Shown here: piece by piece, positions 29,771-40,105 of the stretch
Layout of the letters: each line of letters starts with the position of its first letter
How positions within the stretch are numbered: the stretch's first letter is position 1
Assembly (NCBI RefSeq): GCF_001484765.1
Contig: NZ_LLXO01000007.1
Span: 62,001-126,000, forward strand
Reading direction: 5' to 3'
Source: Entomohabitans teleogrylli
Lineage (GTDB): Bacteria > Pseudomonadota > Gammaproteobacteria > Enterobacterales > Enterobacteriaceae
Length of the DNA: 64,000 nucleotides
Made by a program: the position numbers and the translations under genes
The notes under the pieces: generated by a model
Seen by the model: the letters and a program-made list of their open reading frames with translations, nothing else
What the model was told of the DNA's origin: nothing
Database searches by the model: none

Positions 29771-31072
29771 TTACATATTGAGAATGTATTTGAGCATCAC
29801 TCCTGCGGCAATCGCGGAACCTATCACGCCGGCGACATTCGGCCCCATCGCATGCATCAACAGGAAGTTCTGGGCGTCCGCCTCAAGGCCGACTTTGTTC
29901 GCTACCCGCGCGGCCATGGGGACGGCCGACACCCCGGCGGCGCCAATCAGCGGATTAATGGCGGTACGGCTGAATCTGTTCATCAACTTCGCCATCAGAA
30001 CTCCGGCCGCGGTACCGATAGCAAACGCCACCACGCCCAGCAGCAGAATACCGAGGGTTTGCGGTTGCAGGAACTTATCCGCCACCAGTTTAGCCCCCAC
30101 CGATAGCCCAAGGAAGATAGTGACAATATTGATCAAGGCGTTCTGCACGGTATCGCTCAGTCGCTCCACCACACCGCTTTCACGCATCAGGTTGCCAAAG
30201 CAGAACATCCCCAGTAGCGGCGCAGCATCCGGCAGCAGCAGTGCGACCAGCAGCAACAAAACCACCGGAAACAGAATCTTCTCCCGCCTGCCCACGGTGC
30301 GCAACTGCACCATCCTGATTTTCCGCTCCTGATGAGTGGTCAGCAGTTTCATGATCGGCGGCTGGATCATCGGCACCAGCGCCATGTAGGAGTAGGCGGC
30401 AACCGCAATGGCGCCGAGCAGTTCCGGCGCCAGTTTGCTGGACAGATAAATCGCCGTCGGGCCGTCGGCGCCGCCGATAATACCGATCGACGCCGCCTGC
30501 GGCAGGGTAAAGTGGATGAAACCCAGCGCATTGAGCGCCAGTGCGCCCAGCACCGTGGCGAAAATACCGAATTGCGCTGCCGCGCCGAGGAGCAGAGTGC
30601 GCGGGTTGGCCAGCAGAGGCCCGAAATCGGTCATCGCCCCGACGCCCATAAAGATCACCAGCGGCGCGATACCGGAACCGATAGCCACCTGGTAGAAGAC
30701 CGCCAGTACGCCAGAGGTATACCCCATATCCGCCGCCAGCGACTCCGCCTGGTAGTGAAGCGATGGCAGCGCCATGGCCAGCGCGTCTTTGATGGCGTGG
30801 GCGTCCGGGGCACAGTTGAGCAGCCCCGCCACCTTCGTCAGTTGATCCGGTCCGCCATGGATCAGCAGATTTTCCAGCGCCGTCATCGCCAGCCCGGCAT
30901 CCGGGATATTGGCCAATAGACCGCCGAAACCGATCGGCAGCAGCAATAGCGGCTCAAATTTTTTGGCTATCGCCAGCCACAGCAACAGCAGACTGATTAG
31001 CAGCATGACTGCCTGGCCGGCTGAGAGATGCATCAGGCCGGTTCCGCTCAGCAGCGCATAAATACTTTCCAT
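29771..31072 (-). CDS. oadB: Oxaloacetate decarboxylase, sodium-pump beta subunit
   Basis: This 433-residue integral membrane protein is the Na+-translocating subunit that decarboxylates carboxybiotin on the alpha subunit and exports Na+. It has the conserved [19 protein letters not shown] segment in its middle (about residues 195-220) and [13 protein letters not shown] further on, with about nine helices. It lies 10 bases after oadA and before citAB on one transcript. The Na+ gradient it makes can drive CitS. Confidence 0.97.
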   Translation of the reverse strand: MESIYALLSGTGLMHLSAGQAVMLLISLLLLWLAIAKKFEPLLLLPIGFGGLLANIPDAGLAMTALENLLIHGGPDQLTKVAGLLNCAPDAHAIKDALAMALPSLHYQAESLAADMGYTSGVLAVFYQVAIGSGIAPLVIFMGVGAMTDFGPLLANPRTLLLGAAAQFGIFATVLGALALNALGFIHFTLPQAASIGIIGGADGPTAIYLSSKLAPELLGAIAVAAYSYMALVPMIQPPIMKLLTTHQERKIRMVQLRTVGRREKILFPVVLLLLVALLLPDAAPLLGMFCFGNLMRESGVVERLSDTVQNALINIVTIFLGLSVGAKLVADKFLQPQTLGILLLGVVAFAIGTAAGVLMAKLMNRFSRTAINPLIGAAGVSAVPMAARVANKVGLEADAQNFLLMHAMGPNVAGVIGSAIAAGVMLKYILNM

Positions 31073-31082
31073 AGTCGCTCCA

Positions 31083-32873
31083 TTACCCCAGATTCAGCAG
31101 ACGATCGCCCACCGCAACCGCGTCACCGGCCTTCACGGTAATCGCGCTCGCCACACCGCTCTGCGCGGCGCGAATTTCGGTTTCCATCTTCATGGCTTCC
31201 AGAATCAGCAGGACATCGCCTTCCGCCACGTGTTGCCCGTCATTCACCAGCACCTTCCAGATATTGCCTGCCAGCGGCGCAGTGACCGGGGTACCTGCGC
31301 TGCCGGAGGATGCCGCCGGAGTTGCCGGGGTTGCCGCGACCGGAGCAAGACTTGCGATGTCTCCACCCTCACTCACTTTGACGGTGAAAGCCTTACCTTC
31401 CAGTTCGACGGTATAGAGACAGGGACCGACGGCGGGAGGTTTCTCCCCTGCCTGGCGCTCAGGACGTGCCTCTTCCACCTGAGGGACGGCTTCAAAAGCC
31501 GCCGGATTGCCGCGGTTTTCCAGAAATTTCAGGCCGATTTGTGGGAACAGCGCGACGGTAAGTACGTCATCAATAGCCTGCTGAGCAAGAGTGATGCCTT
31601 TTTCCGCCGCCTGGCGTTTGATATCCGCTTCCAGCGTCGCCAGCTCCGGCTGCAACAGATCCGCCGGGCGACAGGAGATAGGCTGTGCGCCATCCAGCAC
31701 TCTGGCCTGTAGTGCGGAATTGACCGGCGCCGGGGTATGACCATACTCGCCTTTCAGAATACCGGCGGTCTCTCTGGCGATAGTTTTGTAGCGTTCTCCG
31801 GTCAGAACATTGAGCACCGCCTGGGTTCCGACAATCTGGGAGGTCGGGGTAACCAGGGGAATATAACCGAGATCCTCGCGAACCCGTGGGATCTCCGCCA
31901 GTACTTCGTCGAGACGCGATGCGGCGTTCTGCTGCTTCAACTGGCTTTCCAGGTTAGTGAGCATCCCGCCCGGCACCTGAGCGACCAGAATACGGCTGTC
32001 GACTCCTCGCAACTGGCCTTCAAAGGCGTGGTACTTCTTACGCACTTCCCGGAACCAGGCGGCGATATTTTCCAGTGCGGCGATATTCAGACCGGTGTCG
32101 CGCGGCGTGCCGGCGAGTGTCGCCACCAGCGCTTCGGTTGCCGGATGGCCGTAGGTGGCGCTCATTGATGAGATTGCGGTGTCGACGCCGTCAATACCGG
32201 CTTCAATGGCTTTCAGCAGGGCCATTTCCGCCATACCGGTGGTGGCGTGGCAGTGCAGATGCAGCACCACGTCATAGCGCTTTTTAATCTCGCTGACCAG
32301 TTCAAAGGCGGCTCCCGGGGTGAGGATACCGGACATATCTTTGATGGCGATGGAGTCGACGCCTGTCTCCAGTAGCTGTTCGGTCAGGTCGAGCCAGGTT
32401 TGCAGGGTGTGGACCGGGCTGGTGGTGTAACTGAGGGTACCCTGGGCGTGAGCGCCGTTGCGGCGTACGGCGCGCAGGGCGGCCTGCATGTTGCGCGGAT
32501 CGTTCATGGCGTCGAAGACGCGGAAAACATCCATACCGTTGCTGACGGCGCGCTCAACAAAACGTTCCACTACATCGTCGGCATAATGGCGATAGCCCAG
32601 CAGATTCTGGCCGCGCAGCAGCATTTGCAGAGGCGTGCGCGGCATGGCTTTTTTAAGTTCGCGCAGGCGGACCCAGGGATCTTCGCCGAGAAAGCGGATA
32701 CAGGCATCAAAGGTGGCGCCGCCCCAGCATTCGAGGGAGCGGTAGCCGATGCTATCGAGGCGCTCTGCGACGGGTAGCATGTCATCAAGCCGCAGACGGG
32801 TGGCGAAAAGAGACTGGTGGGCGTCGCGCAGTACAACATCGGTGATCGCGACAGGATGGTGAGGCATAGTCAT
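31083..32873 (-). CDS. oadA: Oxaloacetate decarboxylase alpha subunit (biotin carrier)
   Basis: This 596-residue cytoplasmic subunit has the carboxyltransferase domain ([15 protein letters not shown] near the N-terminus; [20 protein letters not shown] near residue 207), a Pro/Ala-rich linker (about residues 480-525), and the C-terminal biotin domain with biotinyl Lys562 in EAMKMETE. It transfers CO2 from oxaloacetate to biotin, giving pyruvate. ATG rc(32871-32873) follows GGGAG; the family core begins a few residues later. oadG precedes it by 20 bases. Confidence 0.97.
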   Translation of the reverse strand: MTMPHHPVAITDVVLRDAHQSLFATRLRLDDMLPVAERLDSIGYRSLECWGGATFDACIRFLGEDPWVRLRELKKAMPRTPLQMLLRGQNLLGYRHYADDVVERFVERAVSNGMDVFRVFDAMNDPRNMQAALRAVRRNGAHAQGTLSYTTSPVHTLQTWLDLTEQLLETGVDSIAIKDMSGILTPGAAFELVSEIKKRYDVVLHLHCHATTGMAEMALLKAIEAGIDGVDTAISSMSATYGHPATEALVATLAGTPRDTGLNIAALENIAAWFREVRKKYHAFEGQLRGVDSRILVAQVPGGMLTNLESQLKQQNAASRLDEVLAEIPRVREDLGYIPLVTPTSQIVGTQAVLNVLTGERYKTIARETAGILKGEYGHTPAPVNSALQARVLDGAQPISCRPADLLQPELATLEADIKRQAAEKGITLAQQAIDDVLTVALFPQIGLKFLENRGNPAAFEAVPQVEEARPERQAGEKPPAVGPCLYTVELEGKAFTVKVSEGGDIASLAPVAATPATPAASSGSAGTPVTAPLAGNIWKVLVNDGQHVAEGDVLLILEAMKMETEIRAAQSGVASAITVKAGDAVAVGDRLLNLG

Positions 32874-32893
32874 GAGAAAACGGCTCCCTGAAA

Positions 32894-33142
32894 TTACTGT
32901 ATGCCGCGCAGGCGGCGATGGTGATGAATGGCGGCGGCGATGATTGGGCGTAGTCGCGCGGTGTCATCTTGCGGCCCGGAGCAGGCAGGCTGTGCGGGCG
33001 TAACCGGTTCGGGGAAGAACCGGCTTACGACGCCGGACATCAGCCGGATCGCCAGAATAAGAAGCAGAAGGAAGGACAGTACGAAGCCCATCCCGGAAAA
33101 CATTAGCGTGAAACCTTCACGCAGTAGCGCTGCATCTGTCAT
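32894..33142 (-). CDS. oadG: Oxaloacetate decarboxylase gamma subunit
   Basis: This 82-residue small membrane protein has one N-terminal helix ([19 protein letters not shown]), a Pro-rich stretch, and a C-terminal histidine cluster ([11 protein letters not shown]) that binds zinc in characterised OadG. It holds OadA and OadB together and speeds carboxyl transfer. It is first in the oad cluster after a 143-base structured gap from citS. Confidence 0.95.
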   Translation of the reverse strand: MTDAALLREGFTLMFSGMGFVLSFLLLLILAIRLMSGVVSRFFPEPVTPAQPACSGPQDDTARLRPIIAAAIHHHRRLRGIQ

Positions 33143-33172
33143 GGTGAGTCTGGTTGAACCTCAGATTATGGG

Positions 33173-33274
33173 GCACGGGAGCGGGGAAGCCGTCAGCGGC
33201 AGAGCCCCAGGCTAAGGAGTGGGGATCGCGTTCCCCTTGAGACTGCAACCGGCCTTTGGCGCCCCGTCCCGTGC
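33173..33274 (-). promoter_or_regulatory. Structured citS-oadG intercistronic region
   Basis: GCACGGGA-g-CGGGG (33173-33186) pairs with CCCCGTCCCGTGC (33262-33274), closing a region of about 100 bases with inner hairpins such as GGGGA-tcgcg-TTCCCC (about 33220-33235) and GCCG-TCAG-CGGC (about 33189-33200). On the minus strand it lies between the citS stop and oadG start. No T-run follows, so read-through is expected; it may protect or process the citS or oad message. Confidence 0.5.
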
Positions 33275-33285
33275 AAAATTCACAT

Positions 33286-34626
33286 TTACACAAACATGCC
33301 GAATACCACGCTGGCGATAACCAGCACGATGCCGCCGCCCAGACGGGAGGAGATTTGGGCATAGGAGATAAGCTGCATTCGATTACAGGCCGACAGCACT
33401 TCCAGGTCGCCGGAACCGCCGCGGTTAGCCATACACAGCCCGGCGGTGATAGAGGCTTCGACCGGGTAGAAGCCGATCAACCAGCCGCCGACCGCCGCGC
33501 CGATGATGGCGCCGATGACGATGACCGCGGCGATAATGACGTTGGCAAAAGAGATGGCGTCGATGATTTCCTGCAGGTCGGTATAACAGACCCCGACGCC
33601 GACCATCAGCACCCATAACAACTGTTTAGAGAAGAAATTCGACAGCCGCTTCGCGCCCTCTTTAATTTCCGCGCTACACAAGCCGGAGGCGTTAAGGGCC
33701 GCGACGATCAGCACCATCCACGCGAAAGTATGGATCTTGATAGTACCGAAGCCCGGCAGGAGTTTTTTGGATAATACATAGGCCAGTACAAAACAGGTGG
33801 TGGACAGCAACAGGCCGATGGCGATTTCGCGATGGGTGACCTGACCCGCTTTTTCGTCTTCTTCAACCCGGAAAGAGGCTTTGCGCACCAGTTCTCCTTC
33901 GCCGCTCATCGCCGGGTATTTTTTACCGATAATATCGAGCAGGGCGGCAAAAACGATGGCGAAAATGTTGGCGATAGTCAGAATCGCAATTGCGGTCGAA
34001 TAGTACTCTTCTTTAGAGCGGCCAGTTACCGAATGATAGATCTCCGACAGCGGGATCGCCCCGGCGCCGTTGCCGCCGCCCATGATCGGTAATACATACA
34101 GCATCAGGATGCGATCGATGGAAATACCAAAGCACAGGCCAATGGTAATCCCGAACAGCGCCGCGCCCAGTACACCCGCCAGAATGGTCGGTATATAGCC
34201 CAGCAGTGAGCGCACCAGTAATTTACGGTTTACCGACAAAATCGAACCGGTAATTAATACCGCAATAAATAAATTCAGGAAATTACTGACATCCATCACA
34301 TTGGTGATGGCCTGTACTTCTTTTTCACTGAAAATGCCGGCATAGACAAACCATGCCGCTACCAGAAAAATCATTACCGGCGCGCCGCCGATGTATTTAT
34401 TAAATACTGGCAGCCGCTTACCTATTTCGCCAAAAATAGCGCCAATAATAAACATCAGGCAAAAGCCGCCGACCAGATCGCCGGGTAGCGCATCATTAAA
34501 ATGGGAAAGCAGCAGCGTGATTAGTGCAAATCCGTATAATGGCAGCGGCATACCAAAGATTCTGAATCCCAGTAAATCCGCTAAGCCTTTTTTCTCCACC
34601 GAGGGAGCCTGGCTCATGTTGGTCAT
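33286..34626 (-). CDS. citS: Sodium:citrate symporter CitS
   Basis: CitS (2-hydroxycarboxylate transporter family) imports citrate with Na+ across the inner membrane for anaerobic citrate fermentation. The 446-residue protein has the same length as Klebsiella CitS and about eleven helices. The two reentrant GGxG loops are visible as IMGGGNGAGAIPLSEIYH and CMANRGGSGDLEVL, the second near the end of the protein. It is the first gene of citS-oadGAB-citAB and diverges from citC. ATG rc(34624-34626) follows an AGGA ribosome site. Confidence 0.97.
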   Translation of the reverse strand: MTNMSQAPSVEKKGLADLLGFRIFGMPLPLYGFALITLLLSHFNDALPGDLVGGFCLMFIIGAIFGEIGKRLPVFNKYIGGAPVMIFLVAAWFVYAGIFSEKEVQAITNVMDVSNFLNLFIAVLITGSILSVNRKLLVRSLLGYIPTILAGVLGAALFGITIGLCFGISIDRILMLYVLPIMGGGNGAGAIPLSEIYHSVTGRSKEEYYSTAIAILTIANIFAIVFAALLDIIGKKYPAMSGEGELVRKASFRVEEDEKAGQVTHREIAIGLLLSTTCFVLAYVLSKKLLPGFGTIKIHTFAWMVLIVAALNASGLCSAEIKEGAKRLSNFFSKQLLWVLMVGVGVCYTDLQEIIDAISFANVIIAAVIVIGAIIGAAVGGWLIGFYPVEASITAGLCMANRGGSGDLEVLSACNRMQLISYAQISSRLGGGIVLVIASVVFGMFV

Positions 34627-34888
34627 AAGACATTATCCTGTAAATGAGATAAATAGAAACAGCGTGGCACCAGGATGGTAATAAAAGTAACTGCTGGGAT
34701 GATGTGATTTTCTTCACTTTACTGTCGTGTTTTTAATTAATTTAATTTTTTTATTTTCCCGAATTAATTAACAACATAAAAACCATAAAGTGATTTAAAA
34801 TAGCATGGTAATTGTGACTGACATAAAAGAACCCATTGTTGAAGGATGGCGAAATATCGCCAGTCTCAATTAGCGAATCAGAAATATA
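34627..34888. promoter_or_regulatory. Divergent citS/citC control region
   Basis: These 262 bases separate the two citrate operons. A CRP-like site TGTGA-TTTTCT-TCACT lies at 34703-34718. Two TTAATTAA palindromes (34733-34740 and 34764-34771), 31 bases apart, sit in strongly AT-rich sequence; CitB/DpiA is known to bind AT-rich DNA here in relatives. Known in Klebsiella: both promoters need CitB and respond to CRP, which fits. Exact CitB sites cannot be fixed by eye. Confidence 0.7.
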
Positions 34889-35920
34889 ATGAATATTGTC
34901 CTGAATCGTGTAGCGCCGCTACATAATACGTTGTCTCGCCAGGTGATAAGCGATTTTCTGGTCGACGCCGGGCTGCGTCTGGAAGAGGACTGCGAGGCGG
35001 CGGTCATTGCCCGGGCCGGCGGCGCCATTGTCGGCTGTGGGGCGATCGCCGGGAATGTCCTGAAGTGCATTGCTGTCGATCCTGCGCTTCACGGGGAGGG
35101 CCTTGGCCTGAAGCTCCTGACGGAATTGCTGACGCTGGCGTATGAGTGGCAGCGCAGTGAACTGTTTCTGTTTACCCGGCCAAAAAACATCCGTCTGTTC
35201 TCCGGCGCCGGTTTCTGGCCTATCGCCCGGGCCGGGGATGAGGCGGTGCTGATGGAAAACAGCAGCGAGCGGCTATCGCGCTACTGCCGTCAACTGGCGC
35301 TGTATCGCCAGCCCGGTAAAAAGATTGGCGCCATTGTGATGAACGCCAACCCGTTTACGCTCGGTCATCGCTGGCTGGTGGAGCAGGCCGCCCGGGACTG
35401 CGACTGGCTGCATTTGTTTGTGGTGAAAGAGGATGCGTCGTTTTTCCGCTATGTCGACCGCTGGCGTTTGATTGAAGAGGGCGTTAGCGGTATTGAAAAT
35501 CTGACTCTCCATCCCGGATCCGCTTATCTCATCTCACGCGCTACCTTCCCGGGTTACTTCCTCAAGGACAGCGGCGTGGTGGACGACTGCCACTGCCGCA
35601 TAGACCTGCAACTGTTTCGCGAGCGCCTGGCGCCGGCGCTGGGAATTACCCACCGCTATGTAGGCGATGAGCCGCTGTGTGCGTTGACCCGCGCCTATAA
35701 CCGCCGTATGCGGCAACAGCTGTTACTGACCGACTGTTCGGCAGCGCCTGTCGACGTAGTGGAATTGAAGCGCCTGGCATTGAACGGCGCGCCGGTTTCC
35801 GCATCGCGGGTGCGCGCGCTCTATGCGCAGCGCGACTGGCGGGCTATTGCTCCGCTGGTGCCTGATACCACGCTGAGTTTTCTGCAGCGTCTGGCCGCCA
35901 GCCAGACGCAGACTGCCTGA
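34889..35920 (+). CDS. citC: [Citrate (pro-3S)-lyase] ligase
   Basis: CitC acetylates the thiol of the citrate lyase prosthetic group with ATP and acetate, activating the enzyme. The 343-residue protein has an N-terminal GNAT-like domain ([20 protein letters not shown] at about residues 60-80) and a nucleotidyltransferase domain with [10 protein letters not shown] (about residues 152-161). ATG 34889 has only a weak ribosome site. It is the first gene of citCDEFXG; citD follows after 32 bases. Confidence 0.96.
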   Translation: MNIVLNRVAPLHNTLSRQVISDFLVDAGLRLEEDCEAAVIARAGGAIVGCGAIAGNVLKCIAVDPALHGEGLGLKLLTELLTLAYEWQRSELFLFTRPKNIRLFSGAGFWPIARAGDEAVLMENSSERLSRYCRQLALYRQPGKKIGAIVMNANPFTLGHRWLVEQAARDCDWLHLFVVKEDASFFRYVDRWRLIEEGVSGIENLTLHPGSAYLISRATFPGYFLKDSGVVDDCHCRIDLQLFRERLAPALGITHRYVGDEPLCALTRAYNRRMRQQLLLTDCSAAPVDVVELKRLALNGAPVSASRVRALYAQRDWRAIAPLVPDTTLSFLQRLAASQTQTA

Positions 35921-35952
35921 TATGTTCTCCGTTAATTCAAGGAACCGTACCT

Positions 35953-36246
35953 ATGGAAATCATTAAAGACGCCCTTGCCGGCACGCTGGAATCCAGCGAT
36001 GCGCTGGTCAGGATCGGCCCTGGCGCCAGTCAGGGTATCCACCTTGAGCTGGAAAGCCTGGTGATTAAACAGTTTGGCGCTGCGATTGAGCAGGTGGTGC
36101 GCGACACCCTGGCGCGACTGGGCGTTACCTGCGCCCAGGTGGCGGTCAACGACAAAGGGGCGCTGGAGTGTGTACTACGCGCCCGGGTACAGGCCGCCGC
36201 GCTGCGCGCCGCCGATATCGCTCAGCCGCAGTGGGAGGTGTTATGA
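35953..36246 (+). CDS. citD: Citrate lyase acyl carrier protein (gamma subunit)
   Basis: This 97-residue acyl carrier subunit carries the phosphoribosyl-dephospho-CoA prosthetic group on Ser14 ([10 protein letters not shown], residues 7-16). The C-terminal half ([22 protein letters not shown]) is typical of enterobacterial CitD. AAGGA precedes the ATG. It overlaps citE by four bases (ATGA), consistent with coupled synthesis of the subunits. Confidence 0.96.
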   Translation: MEIIKDALAGTLESSDALVRIGPGASQGIHLELESLVIKQFGAAIEQVVRDTLARLGVTCAQVAVNDKGALECVLRARVQAAALRAADIAQPQWEVL

Positions 36247-37112
36247 AATTACGTCGTAGCATGTTGTTTATTCCGGGGGCCAATGCCGCGATGTTGAGCA
36301 CCTCGTTTGTTTACGGCGCTGACGCCGTGATGTTCGATCTTGAAGACGCGGTAGCGTTACGTGAAAAAGACAGTGCCCGCCTGCTGGTGTACCACGCGCT
36401 ACAGCACCCCTTTTATCAAAACATTGAAACGGTCGTGCGTATTAATCCACTGGATACGCCGTTCGGGCTGGACGATCTGGAGGCCGTGGTGCGCGCCGGG
36501 GTGGACATGGTGCGTTTGCCGAAAACCAACACTAAAGAGGATGTCTTGACCCTTGAGGCGCATATCGCCCGGATTGAAGAGCAATGCGGACGTGTGCCCG
36601 GCAGTACCCGAATTATGGCGGCGGTGGAGTCAGCGCAGGGGGTGGTGAACGCCGTGGAGATCGCCACTTGTAGCGCGCGAATGAGCGCGATTGCGCTGGC
36701 GGCGTTTGATTATGTGATGGATATGGGCACCAGTCGCGGCGATGGCTCAGAACTGTTTTATGCCCGCTGCGCTGTTCTGCATGCCGCCCGGGTGGCCGGT
36801 ATCGCCGCTTATGACGTGGTGTGGTCCGACATCAATGATGAAGCCGGTTTCCTGAAAGAGGTACAACTGATTCGCGGGCTGGGATTCGACGGAAAATCGT
36901 TGGTGAATCCGCGCCAGATTGAGCTGTTGCATAACGCGTATGCCCCGAGCCGCCAGGAGGTCAGTCATGCCCATGACGTGATTGCCGCCGCGCAGGAAGC
37001 GCAGGAGCGTGGACTGGGCGTCGTGTCGCTGAACGGCAAGATGGTGGACGGTCCGATTATTGAACATGCCCGCAAGGTGGTGGCCCTGTCGGCGTTCGGC
37101 GTTCGTGATTAA
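36243..37112 (+). CDS. citE: Citrate lyase beta subunit (citryl-ACP lyase)
   Basis: CitE cleaves citryl-ACP into acetyl-ACP and oxaloacetate. Start ATG 36243 ([17 protein letters not shown]) gives 289 residues, the family length; the open frame upstream overlaps citD. The HpcH/HpaI aldolase-type Mg2+ site is visible in VMFDLEDAV, and conserved Arg and Glu residues lie in VRINPLDTP and AAVESAQGV. citF starts 10 bases after the stop. Confidence 0.97.
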   Translation: MKLRRSMLFIPGANAAMLSTSFVYGADAVMFDLEDAVALREKDSARLLVYHALQHPFYQNIETVVRINPLDTPFGLDDLEAVVRAGVDMVRLPKTNTKEDVLTLEAHIARIEEQCGRVPGSTRIMAAVESAQGVVNAVEIATCSARMSAIALAAFDYVMDMGTSRGDGSELFYARCAVLHAARVAGIAAYDVVWSDINDEAGFLKEVQLIRGLGFDGKSLVNPRQIELLHNAYAPSRQEVSHAHDVIAAAQEAQERGLGVVSLNGKMVDGPIIEHARKVVALSAFGVRD

Positions 37113-37122
37113 GGAGCTAAAA

Positions 37123-38643
37123 ATGAAACCAACCGTAGAGATGCTGAACCAGCAGTATGTAATGCCGCAGGGACTGGAACCTTATCAGGGGGTCACTGCG
37201 CGCAGTCCGTGGCTGGTGGACGAAGCGCAAAAGCGCCAGCGCAAAGTGTGCGACTCCCTGGAAACAGCGATCCGTCGCTCAGGATTGCAGAACGGTATGA
37301 CTATCTCTTTCCACCATGCGTTTCGCGGTGGGGATAAAGTGGTCAATCTGGTGGTGGCGAAGCTGGCGGAGATGGGGTTTCGCGATCTGACCCTGGCTTC
37401 CAGTTCGTTGATTGATGCCCACTGGCCGCTGATCGAACATATTAAAAATGGCGTTATTCGTCAGATCTACACTTCCGGACTGCGCGGTGAGCTCGGGGAG
37501 GCTATCTCGGCCGGGTTGATGGAAAACCCGGTGCAAATTCACTCTCACGGCGGTCGGGTGCATTTGATCCACAGCGGCGAGTTGCAGATTGATGTCGCTT
37601 TTCTTGGGGTACCGTGCTGCGATGAATTCGGCAATGCCAACGGCTTTAGCGGCAAGTCGCGTTGCGGTTCTTTGGGATACGCCCGGGTGGATGCGCAGTA
37701 TGCCCGCCGTGTGGTGTTACTGACCGAAGCCTGGGTGGATTACCCCAACTATCCGGCGAGCATTTCCCAGGACCAGGTGGATTTGATTGTGCAGGTGGAC
37801 GAAGTGGGCGATCCGGCGAAAATCATGGCCGGGGCGATCCGGCTGTCCAGTAACCCGCGCGAGCTGCTGATTGCCCGACAGGCGGCGGAGGTTATCGAGC
37901 ATTCCGGTTACTTTACCCATGGCTTCTCTCTGCAAACCGGTACCGGCGGTGCTTCGCTGGCGGTGACCCGTTTTCTGGAAGAGAAAATGCGCCGTCACGG
38001 CATTTGCGCCGGCTTTGGCCTGGGCGGTATCACTGGCACGATGGTGGATTTACATGAGAAAGGGCTGATCAAAGCGTTACTTGATACTCAGTCTTTTGAT
38101 GCCGATGCCGCCCGTTCCCTGAGCCAGAATCCGCATCATATTGAAATCTCCGCCAATCAGTATGCCTGCCCGAGTTCTAAAGGCGCGGCCTGTGAGCGGT
38201 TGAATGTGGTGATGCTCAGCGCGCTGGAGATCGACGTGAATTTCAATGTCAATGTGATGACCGGCTCAAACGGTGTGCTGCGCGGCGCTTCAGGCGGCCA
38301 TAGTGATACCGCGGCTGGCGCCGACCTCACCATTATCACCGCGCCGCTGGTGCGTGGTCGTATTCCCACGGTGGTGGAAAAGGTGCTCACCACCATTACT
38401 CCGGGCGCCAGCGTGGATGTGCTGGTTACCGATCACGGTATTGCCGTCAACCCGGCGCGCCAGGATCTGATTGACAGGCTGCGTGCGGCGGAGATCCCCC
38501 TGTACACCATTGAAGCGCTGCAACAACGGGCCGAACAATTGACCGGCAAACCGCAACCGATCGCCTTCAGCGATCGCATCGTGGCGGTAGTGCGCTACCG
38601 CGATGGATCGGTGCTGGATGTGATTCGCCAGGTTAAACCGTGA
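37123..38643 (+). CDS. citF: Citrate lyase alpha subunit (citrate:acetyl-ACP transferase)
   Basis: CitF exchanges acetyl for citryl on the CitD thiol. Start ATG 37123 (MKPTVEMLNQQYVMPQ) follows AAGGAG and gives 506 residues; a longer open frame overlaps citE. Conserved segments include ISFHHAFRGGDKVVN, NVNVMTGSNGVLRGASGGHSD (quoted only in part by position, about residues 366-386) and VTDHGIAVNP. The stop overlaps the citX start by one base. Confidence 0.97.
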   Translation: MKPTVEMLNQQYVMPQGLEPYQGVTARSPWLVDEAQKRQRKVCDSLETAIRRSGLQNGMTISFHHAFRGGDKVVNLVVAKLAEMGFRDLTLASSSLIDAHWPLIEHIKNGVIRQIYTSGLRGELGEAISAGLMENPVQIHSHGGRVHLIHSGELQIDVAFLGVPCCDEFGNANGFSGKSRCGSLGYARVDAQYARRVVLLTEAWVDYPNYPASISQDQVDLIVQVDEVGDPAKIMAGAIRLSSNPRELLIARQAAEVIEHSGYFTHGFSLQTGTGGASLAVTRFLEEKMRRHGICAGFGLGGITGTMVDLHEKGLIKALLDTQSFDADAARSLSQNPHHIEISANQYACPSSKGAACERLNVVMLSALEIDVNFNVNVMTGSNGVLRGASGGHSDTAAGADLTIITAPLVRGRIPTVVEKVLTTITPGASVDVLVTDHGIAVNPARQDLIDRLRAAEIPLYTIEALQQRAEQLTGKPQPIAFSDRIVAVVRYRDGSVLDVIRQVKP

Positions 38644-39236
38644 TGGCGGACGTCAGTACAGCGCAGCCCCAGGGGCGCGCTGTCACGTTGCAGGAGATGT
38701 TGCGCGCCAGAGAGCGGCGCGTGGCCCGTCAGCATCATGCGCTGCAATGTTATCGGCTACCGCTAATCTCGCTGTCGCTGGTGACCCCCGGCCCGGTCAA
38801 GGATAGCGCCGTGTATCGGCGCCTGATGGGCTACGGCATCGGGGCGATAACCCACTGCTGCCGGCAAATGGGCTGGACAACGGTGTGGGAAGAGGCCTTT
38901 TACGCCGATAGCGGGTCTGAGTGGATGTGCGCGCTGTGCGCGCCGGCAAAGGCTATCAAGCAGCAAATGGCGGCGCTGGAGGACCACCATTTTTTGGGGC
39001 GGCTATGGGATATCGACGTCGTGGATATTGACGGCGCGGGTGTGTCGCGCCGTTGCCTTGGACATTCGCCGCGCCGCTGCCTGATCTGCCAGGACGAGGC
39101 GCACGCCTGCGCCCGCAGCCAGCGCCATAAGTTATCCCTGTTACTGGATGAGATTGCCGGGAGGATAAATCAGTATGAGCGAAATTTGTGTAACCAGGAA
39201 CCCGTTCAGAACACGAGCTTCACTGAACGCGAGTGA
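38643..39236 (+). CDS. citX: Apo-citrate lyase phosphoribosyl-dephospho-CoA transferase
   Basis: CitX transfers the prosthetic group made by CitG onto Ser14 of CitD. The 197-residue protein starts MADVSTAQPQGRAVTLQEML at ATG 38643; a GTG three bases earlier is an alternative start. It contains the CitX motifs GRLWDIDVVD and RRCLICQDEAHACARSQRH. It sits between citF and citG, as in E. coli and Salmonella; in characterised K. pneumoniae citX lies in a separate cluster. It overlaps citG by 62 bases. Confidence 0.95.
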   Translation: MADVSTAQPQGRAVTLQEMLRARERRVARQHHALQCYRLPLISLSLVTPGPVKDSAVYRRLMGYGIGAITHCCRQMGWTTVWEEAFYADSGSEWMCALCAPAKAIKQQMAALEDHHFLGRLWDIDVVDIDGAGVSRRCLGHSPRRCLICQDEAHACARSQRHKLSLLLDEIAGRINQYERNLCNQEPVQNTSFTERE

Positions 39237-40080
39237 AACGGCCAGTCTGGTCAATCAGGCATTACTTAGCGAATTGCGCCTGACCCCGAAGCCCGGGCTT
39301 GTGGACCTGCGCAATAGTGGTGCGCACCGGGATATGGATGTCGCCAGTTTTGAGTGCAGCACCGCGGCGATTACGCCGTGGATGGAAAAATTTTGGGAAT
39401 TGGGATTTGATGCGGCAGGTGTGGCGCCGGAACAAGTACTGGTGATGCTGCGTCCGGTAGGGATGGCCTGTGAGCACGATATGCTGGCCGCTACCGGCGG
39501 TGTGAATACGCACCGGGGCGCTATTTTTTCCTTTGGGCTGTTGAGCGCTGCCGCCGGGCGGCTGACTGCCCAGGGGCAGCCAATAGAGCAAAACCGCCTG
39601 TGCGATCAGGTGGCGCGTTTTTGTCGCCATATTGTTGCCCGTGAACTATCCGGCGCGGAAGGTGGGGCCAGCCTGGGGGAAACCCTGTTTTTACGCTTTG
39701 GTCTCACCGGCGCGCGCGGCGAGGCCGAAAGCGGTTTTCGTACGGTTCGTACCCAGGCGCTGCCGGTCTTTAACCGGGTGCTGGAACAGCATGGCGACGG
39801 TAATCTGGCGCTGCTGCAGACACTGCTGCATCTGATGGCGTGGAACGATGATACCCGGCTGGCGGCGCGGGGCGGACTTGAGGGGCTTTACTTTGTCCAG
39901 CAGCAGGCTCAGCGCTTGCTGTGGAAGGGTGGAGTCTGTAGCGAAAAGGGGATTGAGGCGATACAACAACTGGATGATGTGCTGATCTCCCGTCATCTCA
40001 GCCCGGGCGGTAGCGCCGATCTGCTGGCGGTGACCTGGTTTTTAAGCCACTTTCCTGCCGGCGCTTTATTTGTGAACTGA
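39175..40080 (+). CDS. citG: Triphosphoribosyl-dephospho-CoA synthase
   Basis: CitG makes 2'-(5''-triphosphoribosyl)-3'-dephospho-CoA from ATP and dephospho-CoA, the precursor of the lyase prosthetic group. The 301-residue protein has TPKPGLVDLRNSGAHRDMD (about residues 37-55), ATGGVNTHRGAIFSFGLL, and GAEGGASLGE. GGAGG lies about 11 bases before ATG 39175, well inside citX. It is the last gene of the operon; no transporter gene such as citT follows. Confidence 0.96.
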   Translation: MSEICVTRNPFRTRASLNASETASLVNQALLSELRLTPKPGLVDLRNSGAHRDMDVASFECSTAAITPWMEKFWELGFDAAGVAPEQVLVMLRPVGMACEHDMLAATGGVNTHRGAIFSFGLLSAAAGRLTAQGQPIEQNRLCDQVARFCRHIVARELSGAEGGASLGETLFLRFGLTGARGEAESGFRTVRTQALPVFNRVLEQHGDGNLALLQTLLHLMAWNDDTRLAARGGLEGLYFVQQQAQRLLWKGGVCSEKGIEAIQQLDDVLISRHLSPGGSADLLAVTWFLSHFPAGALFVN

Positions 40081-40085
40081 TATCG

Positions 40086-40105
40086 ACGCCTCTGTCCAGG
40101 GGCGT
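40086..40105 (+). terminator. Probable citCDEFXG terminator
   Basis: ACGCCTCTG (40086-40094) pairs with CAGGGGCGT (40097-40105) with one wobble pair, followed by TTCCTTTCC, a poor T-run. It lies five bases after the citG stop. A small CCCTT/AAGGG repeat around 40198-40216 lies in the remaining dapB upstream region. Confidence 0.5.
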
